From: an uncultured Sutterella sp.
GTDB taxonomy: Bacteria; Pseudomonadota; Gammaproteobacteria; Burkholderiales; Burkholderiaceae_F
DNA: 36,940 nt
Direction of reading: 5' to 3'
NCBI GenBank assembly: GCA_900546995.1
Contig: URFF01000008.1
Span: 1 to 36,940 of the forward strand
The stretch's first letter is position 1, and each line of letters starts with the position of its first letter. Below the pieces are notes generated by a model, which worked only from the letters and a program-made list of their open reading frames with translations, searched no databases and was not told the origin of the DNA. Both the position numbers and the translations under genes were made by a program. Below, piece after piece: positions 17,603-26,007 of the stretch.

Positions 17603-17734
17603 TTCAATAATCGAACCACGGTCATCTGTTAACCATTTCTAAAAGAACGATAACTCGGAGAGTGTAGAAACATTTTTAAAGCATTATGATCAGATCAGAG
17701 TCTTTGATTCGTCCTTTGGCATCTCTCCGATTAA

Positions 17735-17762
17735 GAAAAACCGCCCGAAGTCCGGGCGGTTT
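17735..17762 (-). terminator. Intrinsic terminator of the asparaginase-like gene
   Basis: CCGCCCG (17741-17747) pairs with CGGGCGG (17753-17759), extended by three A-T pairs, with a 5-base loop. On the minus strand the stem is followed by TTTTTCTT. It lies 19 bases after the stop codon of the minus-strand gene. Confidence 0.9.
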
Positions 17763-17780
17763 CAAGTGTACTACAGCACG

Positions 17781-18839
17781 TTATTTGGCTTTGTATTCAC
17801 GCAATTTTTCCGTACCATACATAGCGGTCATAGGCTTACCATCAGGCCCGATGGTGCCGCGGTGCATACCGGCAGAGTTCATCGGGAAGGCATAGTGACC
17901 CTTGCGGTCAAGAATAATTAAACCACCCGTGCCACCGATGGCGCCGACATCTTTGATCGCAGCTTCACCGGCTTTTTGCACATCAGGACCATCGTACTTG
18001 TAGTGCACAGAGACGTTGTAAGCAGCCGACGTGCGGATGAACATTTCGCCAGAACCGGTTGCGGAAACAGCGACCGTATCGTTATTGGCGTAAGTACCGG
18101 CACCGATAATGGGACTATCGCCGATGCGGCCAAAACGCTTGTTGGTCATGCCGCCCGTGGAGGTGGCGGCGGCGAGGTTGCCGTGCTTATCCAAGGCCAC
18201 AGCACCAACCGTGCCAAACTTGTAGTCGTACATTAAAGGATCAATGTAGAGTTCGGCATTGGAGGTCTTTTTGGCACCGTCATGATCAAGAAGAATTTGT
18301 TCTTTTTCTTGAGCCTTCTTCAATTGGTCATAGCGATGTTGAGTGAAGAACCACTTAGGATCAACGATTTCAGCGCCGTTAGCTGCGCAGAATTTTTCAG
18401 CGCCCTTTGAAGCCATCATGACGTGCGGAGACTTGGTACGGACCAAGTCGGCACAGTTGACCGGATGTTTGACGTTTGTCACACCAGCGACAGCGCCGGC
18501 CGTTAATGTCTTACCGTCCATGATGGAGGCATCCAACTCGTTTTTGCCTTCATTAGTGAAGACCGCACCGCGACCGGCGTTGAAAATGGGATTGAGTTCC
18601 ATTTGGTTGATGGCAGCCTTGACTGCTTCAACGGAAGTACCACCGCGATTGAGAACTTCGTAACCTGCTTTTAAAGCCGCCTGCAGACCTTCGTGATATG
18701 CCTTTTCTTCTTCAGGCGAGAAACGGCCTTCGACAATATTGCCGGCGCCGCCGTGAATGACTAAGCGGAAATCGTCGGCAGCTAAAGCCGTACCGCTAAG
18801 CGCAAGTCCAAGAGAGAGTGCAACGAGTGTTTTACGCAT
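17781..18839 (-). CDS. Exported isoaspartyl peptidase / type 2-like L-asparaginase (Ntn-hydrolase)
   Basis: An N-terminal-nucleophile hydrolase of the plant-type asparaginase family, which splits isoaspartyl dipeptides and asparagine. A Sec signal peptide (hydrophobic core from about residue 5, ALA-A cleavage near 20) predicts a periplasmic enzyme. The family start motif VIHGGAGN follows. Self-cleavage should occur before T210 in FGTVG, freeing the catalytic Thr; the downstream STGGMTNKRFGRIGDSPIIGAGTYA carries the substrate-binding loop. Length 352 aa including signal. AAGGATACAAC precedes the ATG. Strong terminator downstream, so it is monocistronic. Exact substrate preference is open. Confidence 0.93.
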   Translation of the reverse strand: MRKTLVALSLGLALSGTALAADDFRLVIHGGAGNIVEGRFSPEEEKAYHEGLQAALKAGYEVLNRGGTSVEAVKAAINQMELNPIFNAGRGAVFTNEGKNELDASIMDGKTLTAGAVAGVTNVKHPVNCADLVRTKSPHVMMASKGAEKFCAANGAEIVDPKWFFTQHRYDQLKKAQEKEQILLDHDGAKKTSNAELYIDPLMYDYKFGTVGAVALDKHGNLAAATSTGGMTNKRFGRIGDSPIIGAGTYANNDTVAVSATGSGEMFIRTSAAYNVSVHYKYDGPDVQKAGEAAIKDVGAIGGTGGLIILDRKGHYAFPMNSAGMHRGTIGPDGKPMTAMYGTEKLREYKAK

Positions 18840-18997
18840 GTTGTATCCTTTCCGAAAGATGAGTTGAAACGAGCTTTGAGTATATCGAATCAGTTCGTCA
18901 AGACTTTGTTAAGGTCGTTTGTGGCCGTTGGATCAAGTCAACAAAATAGGAAAAAAAACGGTCTCATCGTTTCAAGAAGAGGACATCTAAAGCAAAC

Positions 18998-19114
18998 ATG
19001 GTGCCGTTTTCACACGAAATTGCACTTATCAAAGTACATGATTTGCACGAAAATGAGATTATTGATGATGACTTTTTACACGTTTTTGACATTATTGAAA
19101 TGAAGAAGGGATAA
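18998..19114 (+). CDS. Possible 38-residue small ORF (doubtful)
   Basis: The gap 18840-19188 contains no recognised gene. The most protein-like frame starts at ATG 18998 and ends at TAA, with an acidic C-terminal half (HDLHENEIIDDDFLHVFDIIEMKKG without recognisable homologs). No good ribosome site is at the right distance. It may be a remnant of a longer gene, since the frame is open back to 18950, or chance. Confidence 0.15.
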   Translation: MVPFSHEIALIKVHDLHENEIIDDDFLHVFDIIEMKKG

Positions 19115-19136
19115 TGTTTGGATGTAAAAATAGGAA

Positions 19137-19160
19137 AAGCGCCTGAAAAATCAAGCGCTT
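19137..19160 (-). terminator. Weak terminator candidate after rsmA
   Basis: AAGCGC (19137-19142) and GCGCTT (19155-19160) form a 6-bp stem with a 12-base A-rich loop. On the minus strand the stem is followed by TTCC, so it is weak. It lies 29 bases past the rsmA stop codon. Confidence 0.3.
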
Positions 19161-19188
19161 AAGTTTGAAAATGCACAATGGGTTGAAT

Positions 19189-19989
19189 TTAAGACTCGCC
19201 AGGTGTCGTCACTTTAATATTGGCGAGTCTGACAAACGCCTCAACCGGTAGGCTCTCAGCCCGTACGCTAGGATCGATGCCTACTGATTCAATGTCTTCT
19301 TGAGTCAAGAGTTTCGAAAGGGCATTGCGTAGCGTTTTCCGACGTTGATTAAAAGCCGCAGCGACGACACTTGAGAAGCGTTCCGCATCAACCTCTAAAA
19401 GGGCTTCCTGAGGCAGAGGCACCATTCGAACGATGGAGCTTGTCACTTTGGGTGCAGGAGTAAATGCGCCAGGCGGTACATCAAACATTTTCTGCATACG
19501 ATAGCGGTATTGCAACATCACCGACAGCCGTCCGTAGACTTTGCTGCCCGGTTGCGCGACCATCCGATCCACCACCTCTTTTTGCAGCATAAAGTGTTGA
19601 TCAATCACACGGTCAGCCACGCTCATCAGGTGAAAAAGCAAGGGACTCGAAATGTTATAGGGGAGATTGCCAATGATGCGCAAACGTTTATCAGGATGCA
19701 CACTTTGCCAGTCCAGTTTGAGGGCATCCGCTTCGATGAGTGTGAGGCGATCGGCGAAAGTTTCCTGAAGCCAAGCCGCTAAATCCCGGTCAATTTCAAC
19801 AGCGGTTTCGTGCCCGATCGCATCAATGATATGACGGGTAAGCGCTGCCTGACCCGGGCCGATTTCCACGATCGTATCGCCTGCTTGAGGATTAATCGTG
19901 GCAATAATGCGACCGATCCAGTGTTCATCATGCAGAAAATTCTGTCCGAAGCGCTTGCGTGCTTTATGACCTTCTAAGCCGTTTTGCAT
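19189..19989 (-). CDS. rsmA: 16S rRNA (A1518/A1519-N6,N6)-dimethyltransferase
   Basis: The KsgA enzyme dimethylates two adenines in helix 45 of 16S rRNA late in 30S assembly. The start block KARKRFGQNFLHD, the SAM motif VEIGPGQAALT and the catalytic NLPYNISSP are all present. I place the start at ATG 19989 (266 aa), where family homology begins. A GTG at 20055 would add 22 residues but falls inside the surA terminator hairpin. No clear Shine-Dalgarno is seen before 19989, so the start is less certain than the identity. Confidence 0.94.
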   Translation of the reverse strand: MQNGLEGHKARKRFGQNFLHDEHWIGRIIATINPQAGDTIVEIGPGQAALTRHIIDAIGHETAVEIDRDLAAWLQETFADRLTLIEADALKLDWQSVHPDKRLRIIGNLPYNISSPLLFHLMSVADRVIDQHFMLQKEVVDRMVAQPGSKVYGRLSVMLQYRYRMQKMFDVPPGAFTPAPKVTSSIVRMVPLPQEALLEVDAERFSSVVAAAFNQRRKTLRNALSKLLTQEDIESVGIDPSVRAESLPVEAFVRLANIKVTTPGES

Positions 19990-20021
19990 AATGGTGTTGA
20001 TGTCAAACTGATAAAAGGTAA

Positions 20022-20054
20022 GAAAAAATGGCCGGTGGCAAATGCCATCGGCCA
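20022..20054 (-). terminator. Intrinsic terminator between surA and rsmA
   Basis: On the minus strand, GGCCGATGGC and GCCACCGGCC pair (one mismatch) around an ATTT loop and are followed by ATTTTTTCTT. The hairpin starts about 13 bases after the surA stop and ends some 30 bases before the rsmA start. rsmA would need read-through or its own promoter. Confidence 0.75.
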
Positions 20055-20067
20055 CGATGAATCAGAA

Positions 20068-21411
20068 TTAATACAGCTCGTCCCGACGGATTTCCACGTA
20101 GGCCTTATCACGTAATTCACGCTGCCAAGTGGCCACCGCTTCTGCTAATTTGCGTTGGCGAAGCGTTTGGCGGGCAATGTGGCGTACACGCTCGGCATTG
20201 GCCGATTCCTGACGACGGTCAATCACCTGAATGATGTGGTAGCCGTACTCAGACTTCACCGGCTTGCTGATTTCACCCGGTTGAAGTTTATTCATGGCGT
20301 CTTCGAAAGCGGGGACCGTATCGCCCGGTTGCAACCAACCGAGATCACCGCCGCGCGTAGCCGACCCGTCAACCGAGTGCAAGCGAGCAAGCGTTGCGAA
20401 ATCTTCGTGGTTATTCGTCAAGCGGTTATAGATATCGTTCATGCGAGATAAAACCGTGGCTTCATCCGTGACCGGAGTGACCGCCATCAAAATGTGACGG
20501 GCGTGAGTTTGGGTCACTGGACCACCGGCAAGCTTCGTTTGAACGCCGTCGCGCGTCCCGTTGACTTTAACAATCGAGAAGCCGTCGGAACTTACGCTCA
20601 TCGCAACGTGGCTTTCAGTGCGTTGCGCATCAAGCACTGCGCCGGCTAACGTGCTCGGCAATTGAGAAAGCGTACGCCAACCGATCGAACCGCCCTCAAG
20701 CGCATTACTCATGCGAGAGTAGCTTGCAGCCAATTGACCGAAGTCTTCGCCCTTTTCGGCTCGGGCCAAAATATCTTCGGCTAATTCTCGGGCCTGATTG
20801 ACTTCGCCCGTACTCATGCTTTCCGTTGTCGGAATGAGAATCTGTGAGACGTTGTATTCCACCGTGTCGTTGACGTTAAAGCCGGCTTGATCGGCTAAGA
20901 AGGCGTCAATTTCACTTTCCGGAATATTGATTTGCGCATCCACTTCACGTTCACGCAGGCGTTGCGTCATGATCTGACTGCGGATTTCTTCACGGAATTG
21001 GTTAAAGGGCACGCCGTCCAAAGATAAGCGGCGGCGCAATTCCGTGACGGAAATTTTATTTTGAGCGGCGATTTGTTCAATCGTGACGTTGACTAAATTG
21101 TCATCGACTCGAATGCCGGTTTCGTGAGCACGCTGAGCGACAGCACGTTCAAGAATCAGTTGCTCGAGGACCTGAGCGCGCAATTGCGGCATGGGCGGCA
21201 ATTGAATATTTTGCCGGCGTAAATTAAGTGCCACGGAGTGCACGCGTTCAGTGAGCTCATTGGTGGTGATGACGTCGTTATTGACGACAGCAACCACGGC
21301 GTTTAGCGTTGCAGGTTCAGCTGCGGCCGGCGCCTTGGCAGCTGTTTGAGCGTAACTGACACTTGCTGAGAAAAAGGCGGCAAGCAACGCCATCACTTTC
21401 AGTTTATTCAT
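20068..21411 (-). CDS. surA: Periplasmic chaperone/peptidyl-prolyl isomerase SurA
   Basis: A periplasmic chaperone that escorts beta-barrel proteins, including LptD, to the BAM complex. A signal peptide (about residues 1-21, cleavage after SYA) is followed by the SurA N-terminal domain (VVNNDVITTNEL) and two parvulin domains (about 190-290 and 300-405; the second with HARHIL and GGDLGWLQPG). It overlaps the lptD stop by 8 bases, so the chaperone is translationally coupled to one of its clients. 447 aa, normal size. Confidence 0.96.
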   Translation of the reverse strand: MNKLKVMALLAAFFSASVSYAQTAAKAPAAAEPATLNAVVAVVNNDVITTNELTERVHSVALNLRRQNIQLPPMPQLRAQVLEQLILERAVAQRAHETGIRVDDNLVNVTIEQIAAQNKISVTELRRRLSLDGVPFNQFREEIRSQIMTQRLREREVDAQINIPESEIDAFLADQAGFNVNDTVEYNVSQILIPTTESMSTGEVNQARELAEDILARAEKGEDFGQLAASYSRMSNALEGGSIGWRTLSQLPSTLAGAVLDAQRTESHVAMSVSSDGFSIVKVNGTRDGVQTKLAGGPVTQTHARHILMAVTPVTDEATVLSRMNDIYNRLTNNHEDFATLARLHSVDGSATRGGDLGWLQPGDTVPAFEDAMNKLQPGEISKPVKSEYGYHIIQVIDRRQESANAERVRHIARQTLRQRKLAEAVATWQRELRDKAYVEIRRDELY

Positions 21412-23719
21412 AATAGTCGTATAAGCCGGTCAAGCCCGGCGATGCGGTGGGCGATTGATAGCCCGGAATGTTGCGACGCAACTCTTCAAGCGGATTGGAT
21501 CCCACGGAACCGAGGCCCGTTAGCTCGAGCTGCACGTAAAAACTCGTATCGTACTTATCCTGGTCGGTGAGGTAACGTTGTGCGACCAAACGCAACGCCC
21601 AACAGTCGGCCACGTATTCAATACCGGCTAACATTTCCACCGGCTCTTTATCGTAGAGCGAGTAATTGTAGCGGGCAAGTCCGTAGAGCGAATTCGTAAG
21701 CGGCCACTGTACAGCGAAGTCAACCTGTTTGATACGGTCATCACGATACTGCGGCAAATCTGGCACGTAATTGTAGCGATAATATAGCCCCATGACAGCC
21801 GAGGGCTTCGGATGCCAACGAATGCCGGCGTTAATACGTGAGAAGCGGCTCTCTGAAGTCGAGTATTGCGCCGTTGCGGTTGTGGAAATATCTTTTGTCA
21901 CCCGAGCGCTAAAGCTTGCGAGGAAGTCGCTTTTTACTTCATCGGTCACACCGATCGTGCCACCGCGGTAAAGCGGTACGCGCTGATCATTAAAGTAGTA
22001 GCGCTGACCGATTGACGCACGCAAGAATTCGTTACCTGACTTACGGTCTAAGTAGCGAGACGTCAGCACTAATGACAGCTGATTGGCTTCAGACAAGCGG
22101 TCATGACCGGTAAAGAGATTTTCCGAGAAAAAGCTCGAAAAACTCAAGTCAGCGTAGGAGCTATCAAAGGTCGGCATGCGACTTTGGTCACGATACGGCG
22201 TATAGGTATAAAAGAGTCGGGGCTCCAACGTCTGCATCGCCGACTTTCCAAACCAGGACGTATCGCGTTCAAAGATTAAGCCCGTATCCAAACTCAAGCT
22301 CGGCGCAAAAATACTCGAATTTTTGTCATACGTGTCCCGAATGGAATTCGAGAGCTTATTCATTTCATCCAGGTTGTAGCCGATACCGGTGATCATCGCT
22401 TTAGGCGTAATAAACCACGCCGGTCCTCGCATCGGATAGGCAACCGAATGGTTCATGTAGAAGCGATCGCCCTGGACTCGCCGGTCTTTGTCCGGATGAG
22501 AAAAGCGCGTTGCTTCAAAAAGGCTTTTAACTTCAAAACCACCTAAGTCAGCCAGGTAACCCCGCCATTGCCATTGAGGCACTTTTTCGTAAGGCTTGGA
22601 GTAGGTGGAGCCGTCATCACGCGCTAGCGGTTGGTTCTTTTCCACCGAAAGCGAGGTGTGCCAAAAGCTTTGCCCATAGCTTAAACGGAAATCTTGGGCA
22701 AGGACCGATTCGGACGTATCGTAGATGTTATTGGAGAAGTCTGCGATATAACGACCGTCGCTTACTTTGTTGTAATCAACGTTAAGGTTAAATCCATTCC
22801 ACCGAGCCCAGGCAAGCACTTGAGCGCCGTAGCGAGAGTCGTTTGTCTCCTTGTCATCTGGCAAATAGTCATAGGTGATCTCACCGCCCATGTACGGTGT
22901 TAAGAACCGGAATTCATTGCCGAGGATCACGCCACGTTTGGTCATGACGCGCGGGGTAAACGTATAGTCGTAATTCGGTGCAATGTTCCAATAAATCGGA
23001 ATGGAAAAGTCCAGACCGCGCGTGGAACTCATCCCCATGGTCGGGGTTAAAAGACCGCTTTGGCGTTGAGTGCCGGTCGGAAACATCGCCCAGGGCGTGG
23101 CCATCACAGGAAGACCTGCCAAGTGAAAGCTCACATCTTCGGCATAGGCCATTTGCGAGTCTTCGTCAATCGTGAGTGTATCGGCCTCAACCCACCAGGC
23201 TTTACTACCCGGTTTGCAAGTAGTCAGTGTCGCGTTACGGAACTGAGTATTGACGCCGCTCGTAAATTGGGCATATTGCGTTTGTCCCCGAACGCCTTTG
23301 GCGGCGTACTCGTAGGAGACATCCTGCATTTCACCCGATTGGGTTTCAATCTGGTAGGACAATTCCGGGCCGGTAAAGCGAGCTCCTTCGCGGATGACCA
23401 CGGCATTGCCCTTCACATTGACCGTGTCAGTCGATTGGGTGTAGGTGATCTTGTCGCCGCGAATCACGGTGCCGGCGCGACGCACTTCGGCGTTGCCGGT
23501 GAGGTAAATGTTGTCGTCGGTTGTTTCCATCCGATCGGCCGTGACGAAACTGGCCGTATTTTCATTGATTAGATCGGCGGAATCATCCAAGGATGAAGCG
23601 CTTCTTAAGCGGGTTGCATCCGATGCCTGTGCCATGGCCGAGCAGGCCAATGCGCACGCAACAACAATTCCCTTAAGAGCCGGGCTGGCTCGGTGATATT
23701 CGGAAGGCATCTCGGACAT
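21404..23719 (-). CDS. lptD: LPS-assembly outer membrane protein LptD
   Basis: The outer-membrane beta-barrel that inserts LPS into the outer leaflet. A signal peptide core (GIVVACALACSAMAQA) is followed by the periplasmic OstA-like beta-jellyroll (about 30-200 of the mature protein) and a large LptD barrel. Only two cysteines remain in the mature part, in LTTCKPG and VADCWAL, matching one N-domain/barrel disulfide in place of the two in E. coli. The open frame runs back to 23812, but a TATAAT at 23765-23760 puts the transcript start near 23753, so ATG 23719 (or 23710, nearer the signal peptide) is more likely. Confidence 0.93.
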   Translation of the reverse strand: MSEMPSEYHRASPALKGIVVACALACSAMAQASDATRLRSASSLDDSADLINENTASFVTADRMETTDDNIYLTGNAEVRRAGTVIRGDKITYTQSTDTVNVKGNAVVIREGARFTGPELSYQIETQSGEMQDVSYEYAAKGVRGQTQYAQFTSGVNTQFRNATLTTCKPGSKAWWVEADTLTIDEDSQMAYAEDVSFHLAGLPVMATPWAMFPTGTQRQSGLLTPTMGMSSTRGLDFSIPIYWNIAPNYDYTFTPRVMTKRGVILGNEFRFLTPYMGGEITYDYLPDDKETNDSRYGAQVLAWARWNGFNLNVDYNKVSDGRYIADFSNNIYDTSESVLAQDFRLSYGQSFWHTSLSVEKNQPLARDDGSTYSKPYEKVPQWQWRGYLADLGGFEVKSLFEATRFSHPDKDRRVQGDRFYMNHSVAYPMRGPAWFITPKAMITGIGYNLDEMNKLSNSIRDTYDKNSSIFAPSLSLDTGLIFERDTSWFGKSAMQTLEPRLFYTYTPYRDQSRMPTFDSSYADLSFSSFFSENLFTGHDRLSEANQLSLVLTSRYLDRKSGNEFLRASIGQRYYFNDQRVPLYRGGTIGVTDEVKSDFLASFSARVTKDISTTATAQYSTSESRFSRINAGIRWHPKPSAVMGLYYRYNYVPDLPQYRDDRIKQVDFAVQWPLTNSLYGLARYNYSLYDKEPVEMLAGIEYVADCWALRLVAQRYLTDQDKYDTSFYVQLELTGLGSVGSNPLEELRRNIPGYQSPTASPGLTGLYDYYE

Positions 23720-23759
23720 TGAAAAGCTAAAAACAAGTGACAATATCAAATAATGCCTC

Positions 23760-23765
23760 ATTATA
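23760..23765 (-). promoter_or_regulatory. lptD: Likely -10 element of the lptD-surA operon
   Basis: A perfect TATAAT on the minus strand, about 40 bases before the preferred lptD start. The -35 region is a poor match (AAATTT at 17 bases), so an activator may be needed. Confidence 0.45.
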
Positions 23766-23841
23766 GCCGAAGGTATCCACTGAAATTTGCGCACGGTCAC
23801 GGCTGGATGCACCGTCGCGTAGATAACTTTGCATTAAAACA

Positions 23842-23920
23842 AAAGTACACTTTGTTTTTTATTCAAGGTACACATTGATTTTTTGTAAGGTACACATTGT
23901 TTTTTTTTGTAAGGTACAGG
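23842..23920. repeat. Tandem 22-24 bp direct repeats between lptD and amgK
   Basis: Three and a half units share the core AAGGTACACATTG followed by a T-run. Units are 23842-23864 (diverged AAAGTACACTTTG), 23865-23886, 23887-23910 and a partial AAGGTACAGG at 23911-23920. They lie in the divergent control region. Possible readings are protein-binding sites at about two helical turns, or the end of a lost insertion element, since some IS ends carry repeated GTACA-type sites. No transposase remains nearby. Confidence 0.65.
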
Positions 23921-23989
23921 CTACTCATTCTTGTTAAAATTCGCCAAGCAAAATAATTGGTTAATTTCAAAAGTTAAGGAGTAAGGACG

Positions 23990-25000
23990 GTGTCGGATCG
24001 TCAATTTGAACGTCATCAATGGTTGTCGACTTTGTCGGACAAATATGGGATTAGTCCCGAAAGCGAAACGCCGGCTAGTACAGATGCCAGCTTCAGAAGC
24101 TATTGGCGTGTTGCGAATAATCAAGGAGAAACGTTCATTGTGATGGATGCGCCACCCGCTTTTGAGTCGGTTGAACCCTTTATTCGAGTGACGGCTCTTT
24201 TTCAGAAAGCCGCGCTTAACGTTCCGACCATTTACGAAGCCGATGTTAAAAACGGTTTTCTGCTTTTAAGTGATTTGGGGCGCGAGACTTATCTCAATAT
24301 TTTGAACGAAGACAATGCTCGTGAGTGGATGTTGGGCGCCATTGACTCCTTAATCAAGTGGCAATTAAGCACCGAAGAGGGTGTTCTACCGAATTACGAT
24401 CACGCGCTTTTGTCGCGGGAAATCAATCTGTTCCTCGAATGGTATGTTGATAAACACCGTCATGTTACGTTAAATGATCGTCAACAGGCTCTTTTGAAAG
24501 TCTGTTTTGAACGCATTCTTCAAAATAATTTGGCCGAACCCAAGGTGTTTGTGCATCGCGACTACATGCCGCGTAACTTGATGGCCACCGATCCGAACAA
24601 TCCCGGCATTTTGGACTATCAAGATGCCGTTTACGGACCGATTTCTTACGATATCGCAAGCCTGATGCGCGACGCGTTCATCAGTTGGAATGAAAGCTTT
24701 GTGATTGACATGACGGTTCGCTACTGGGAAGCCGCTCGTAAAGCCGGACTGCCGGTTTCATCCGATTTCGGTTTATTCTGGAAAGACGTGGAGTGGATGG
24801 GAATTCAAAGGCACTTAAAAATCTTGGGGATTTTCGCTCGTACGCATTATCGAGACGGCAAGGATAAGTATTTGGCCGATACGCCTCGCTTTGTGAACTA
24901 TGTTCGTCAAACGGTTCATCGCTACGACGAGTTGCATCCGCTGCTTTATTTGATGGATCAAATCGAAGGCACGGTGCCCCAGTACGGTTACACCTTCTAA
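23990..25000 (+). CDS. amgK: N-acetylmuramate/N-acetylglucosamine 1-kinase AmgK
   Basis: An aminoglycoside-phosphotransferase-fold kinase that phosphorylates MurNAc and GlcNAc at C1 in the peptidoglycan recycling shortcut. The catalytic block HRDYMPRN (H189, D191) and the metal-binding LDYQDA (D209) are intact. 336 aa. It starts at GTG 23990 with TAAGGAG 8 bases upstream. murU follows after 4 bases. The lptD-surA operon divergent from amgK-murU matches the arrangement in Pseudomonas, which supports the specific function over a generic phosphotransferase. Confidence 0.9.
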   Translation: MSDRQFERHQWLSTLSDKYGISPESETPASTDASFRSYWRVANNQGETFIVMDAPPAFESVEPFIRVTALFQKAALNVPTIYEADVKNGFLLLSDLGRETYLNILNEDNAREWMLGAIDSLIKWQLSTEEGVLPNYDHALLSREINLFLEWYVDKHRHVTLNDRQQALLKVCFERILQNNLAEPKVFVHRDYMPRNLMATDPNNPGILDYQDAVYGPISYDIASLMRDAFISWNESFVIDMTVRYWEAARKAGLPVSSDFGLFWKDVEWMGIQRHLKILGIFARTHYRDGKDKYLADTPRFVNYVRQTVHRYDELHPLLYLMDQIEGTVPQYGYTF

Positions 25001-25004
25001 AACG

Positions 25005-25712
25005 ATGCGAGCGATGATTTTGGCCGCGGGGCGGGGAAAGCGCATGCGGCCCTTGACTGACAAACTTCCCAAACCGCTATTGAAAGCCGGGGACAGGCGC
25101 CTTATTGATTGGTCAATTGATGGTCTTAAAGCCGCCGGTATTGACGAGGTGGTCGTTAATATCGCGCATTTGGCTGACACGTTTCATCCGATACTGGGAG
25201 ACACCTATCGCGGTGTTCGTATGCTTTACTCACGGGAAGGATCGACGTATGACGAGTCGCTTGAAACGTTAGGTGGCATTGTCAAAGCGTTGCCGCTTTT
25301 GTCGGGTGAGTCCGATGAGCCTTTTATCGTGGTGGCGGGTGACATTGCGACAGACTTTGATTTTGCCCGCCTTATTGCCCAACGTGAGCGATTGTTGAGC
25401 GGACAAATTGACGCGCATTTGGTCTTAGTTCCTAATCCTGATTTTCACCAAGAGGGGGATATGGGGTTAATTGACGGTCGGATCACTCGGAAAGTCAAAA
25501 CACATACCTTCTCCAGTATCGGGGTTTATTCACCGAGAACTTTCCGTTCTGAACCCGTGCGCTTTGAAAAGCTTTTCCCTTGGCTTTATCAGTTTGTCGA
25601 TGCGGGGCGTGTGAGCGGGGAAATTTACTCGGGATATTGGAATAATGTCGGCACTCCTCAGGCGCTTGATGCTTTGGCCAAAGAGTCAAGTCATGACAGT
25701 CGTTTTGTTTAG
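25005..25712 (+). CDS. murU: N-acetylmuramate alpha-1-phosphate uridylyltransferase MurU
   Basis: A nucleotidyltransferase that makes UDP-MurNAc from MurNAc-1-phosphate, feeding recycled sugar back into wall synthesis and bypassing fosfomycin-sensitive MurA. The N-terminal signature MILAAGRGKRMRPLTDKLPKPLL contains the nucleotide-binding GxGxR loop and the conserved Lys. 235 aa, typical. Tightly coupled to amgK. The start is ATG 25005. Confidence 0.92.
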   Translation: MRAMILAAGRGKRMRPLTDKLPKPLLKAGDRRLIDWSIDGLKAAGIDEVVVNIAHLADTFHPILGDTYRGVRMLYSREGSTYDESLETLGGIVKALPLLSGESDEPFIVVAGDIATDFDFARLIAQRERLLSGQIDAHLVLVPNPDFHQEGDMGLIDGRITRKVKTHTFSSIGVYSPRTFRSEPVRFEKLFPWLYQFVDAGRVSGEIYSGYWNNVGTPQALDALAKESSHDSRFV

Positions 25713-25743
25713 GCAGTGGAAGAAAAAAAGTTTGACTCTTTGC

Positions 25744-25860
25744 TAAAATCCGCCACTCGTGGATGAGATGGGAGCGCTCCGAGCACCTGCTTCCCGCAAA
25801 AAAGTTCCCCCCCAATGATGTTGACTAAAATAGAAAGTCTTGCGGGACGCTTTTTTGTTT
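25744..25860 (+). ncRNA. Candidate small structured RNA between murU and the EamA gene (speculative)
   Basis: An extended -10 (TGCTAAAAT, 25741-25749) would start a transcript near 25756. It contains the self-complementary GGAGCGCTCC, and TCCCGCAA near 25792-25799 can pair with TTGCGGGA near 25837-25844, followed by CGCTTTTTTG. That is terminator-like, although the enclosed loop is about 37 bases. The gap 25713-26077 has no gene. I do not recognise a known RNA family or riboswitch here. Confidence 0.3.
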
Positions 25861-25986
25861 TTGCAGAAAGTCTATTCCGATGCAAAACAATTTCTTTTCC
25901 TTTTTGTCTAATCAATTTTTCCCAGTTGTTTCTCCTAGCTTCTTTTCAATAACCTCAAACATTTTTGAGATTTCGTTTGCGTGTTG

Positions 25987-26007
25987 AGTTCAAACACTCT
26001 TTGAACT
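25987..26007 (+). promoter_or_regulatory. Inverted repeat upstream of the EamA transporter gene
   Basis: AGTTCAAA (25987-25994) and TTTGAACT (26000-26007) form a perfect 8-bp inverted repeat with a 5-base spacer, 70 bases before the ATG. It is a good size for a dimeric repressor site. No regulator gene lies beside it. Confidence 0.4.

Noticed and set aside
17686..17895. Plus-strand 69-codon frame over the asparaginase terminator
   Set aside because: It crosses a strong terminator hairpin and is antisense to the end of a real gene.
25713..25870. SRP RNA, 6S RNA or guanidine riboswitch
   Set aside because: I looked for the conserved SRP GGAAGCA tetraloop region, a 6S-like long duplex and the ykkC motifs; none is present, so only an unassigned RNA candidate is reported.
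25495..25915. Minus-strand frames across the murU end and the following gap
   Set aside because: Low-complexity, no start signal, and partly antisense to murU; the gap is better read as regulatory or RNA.
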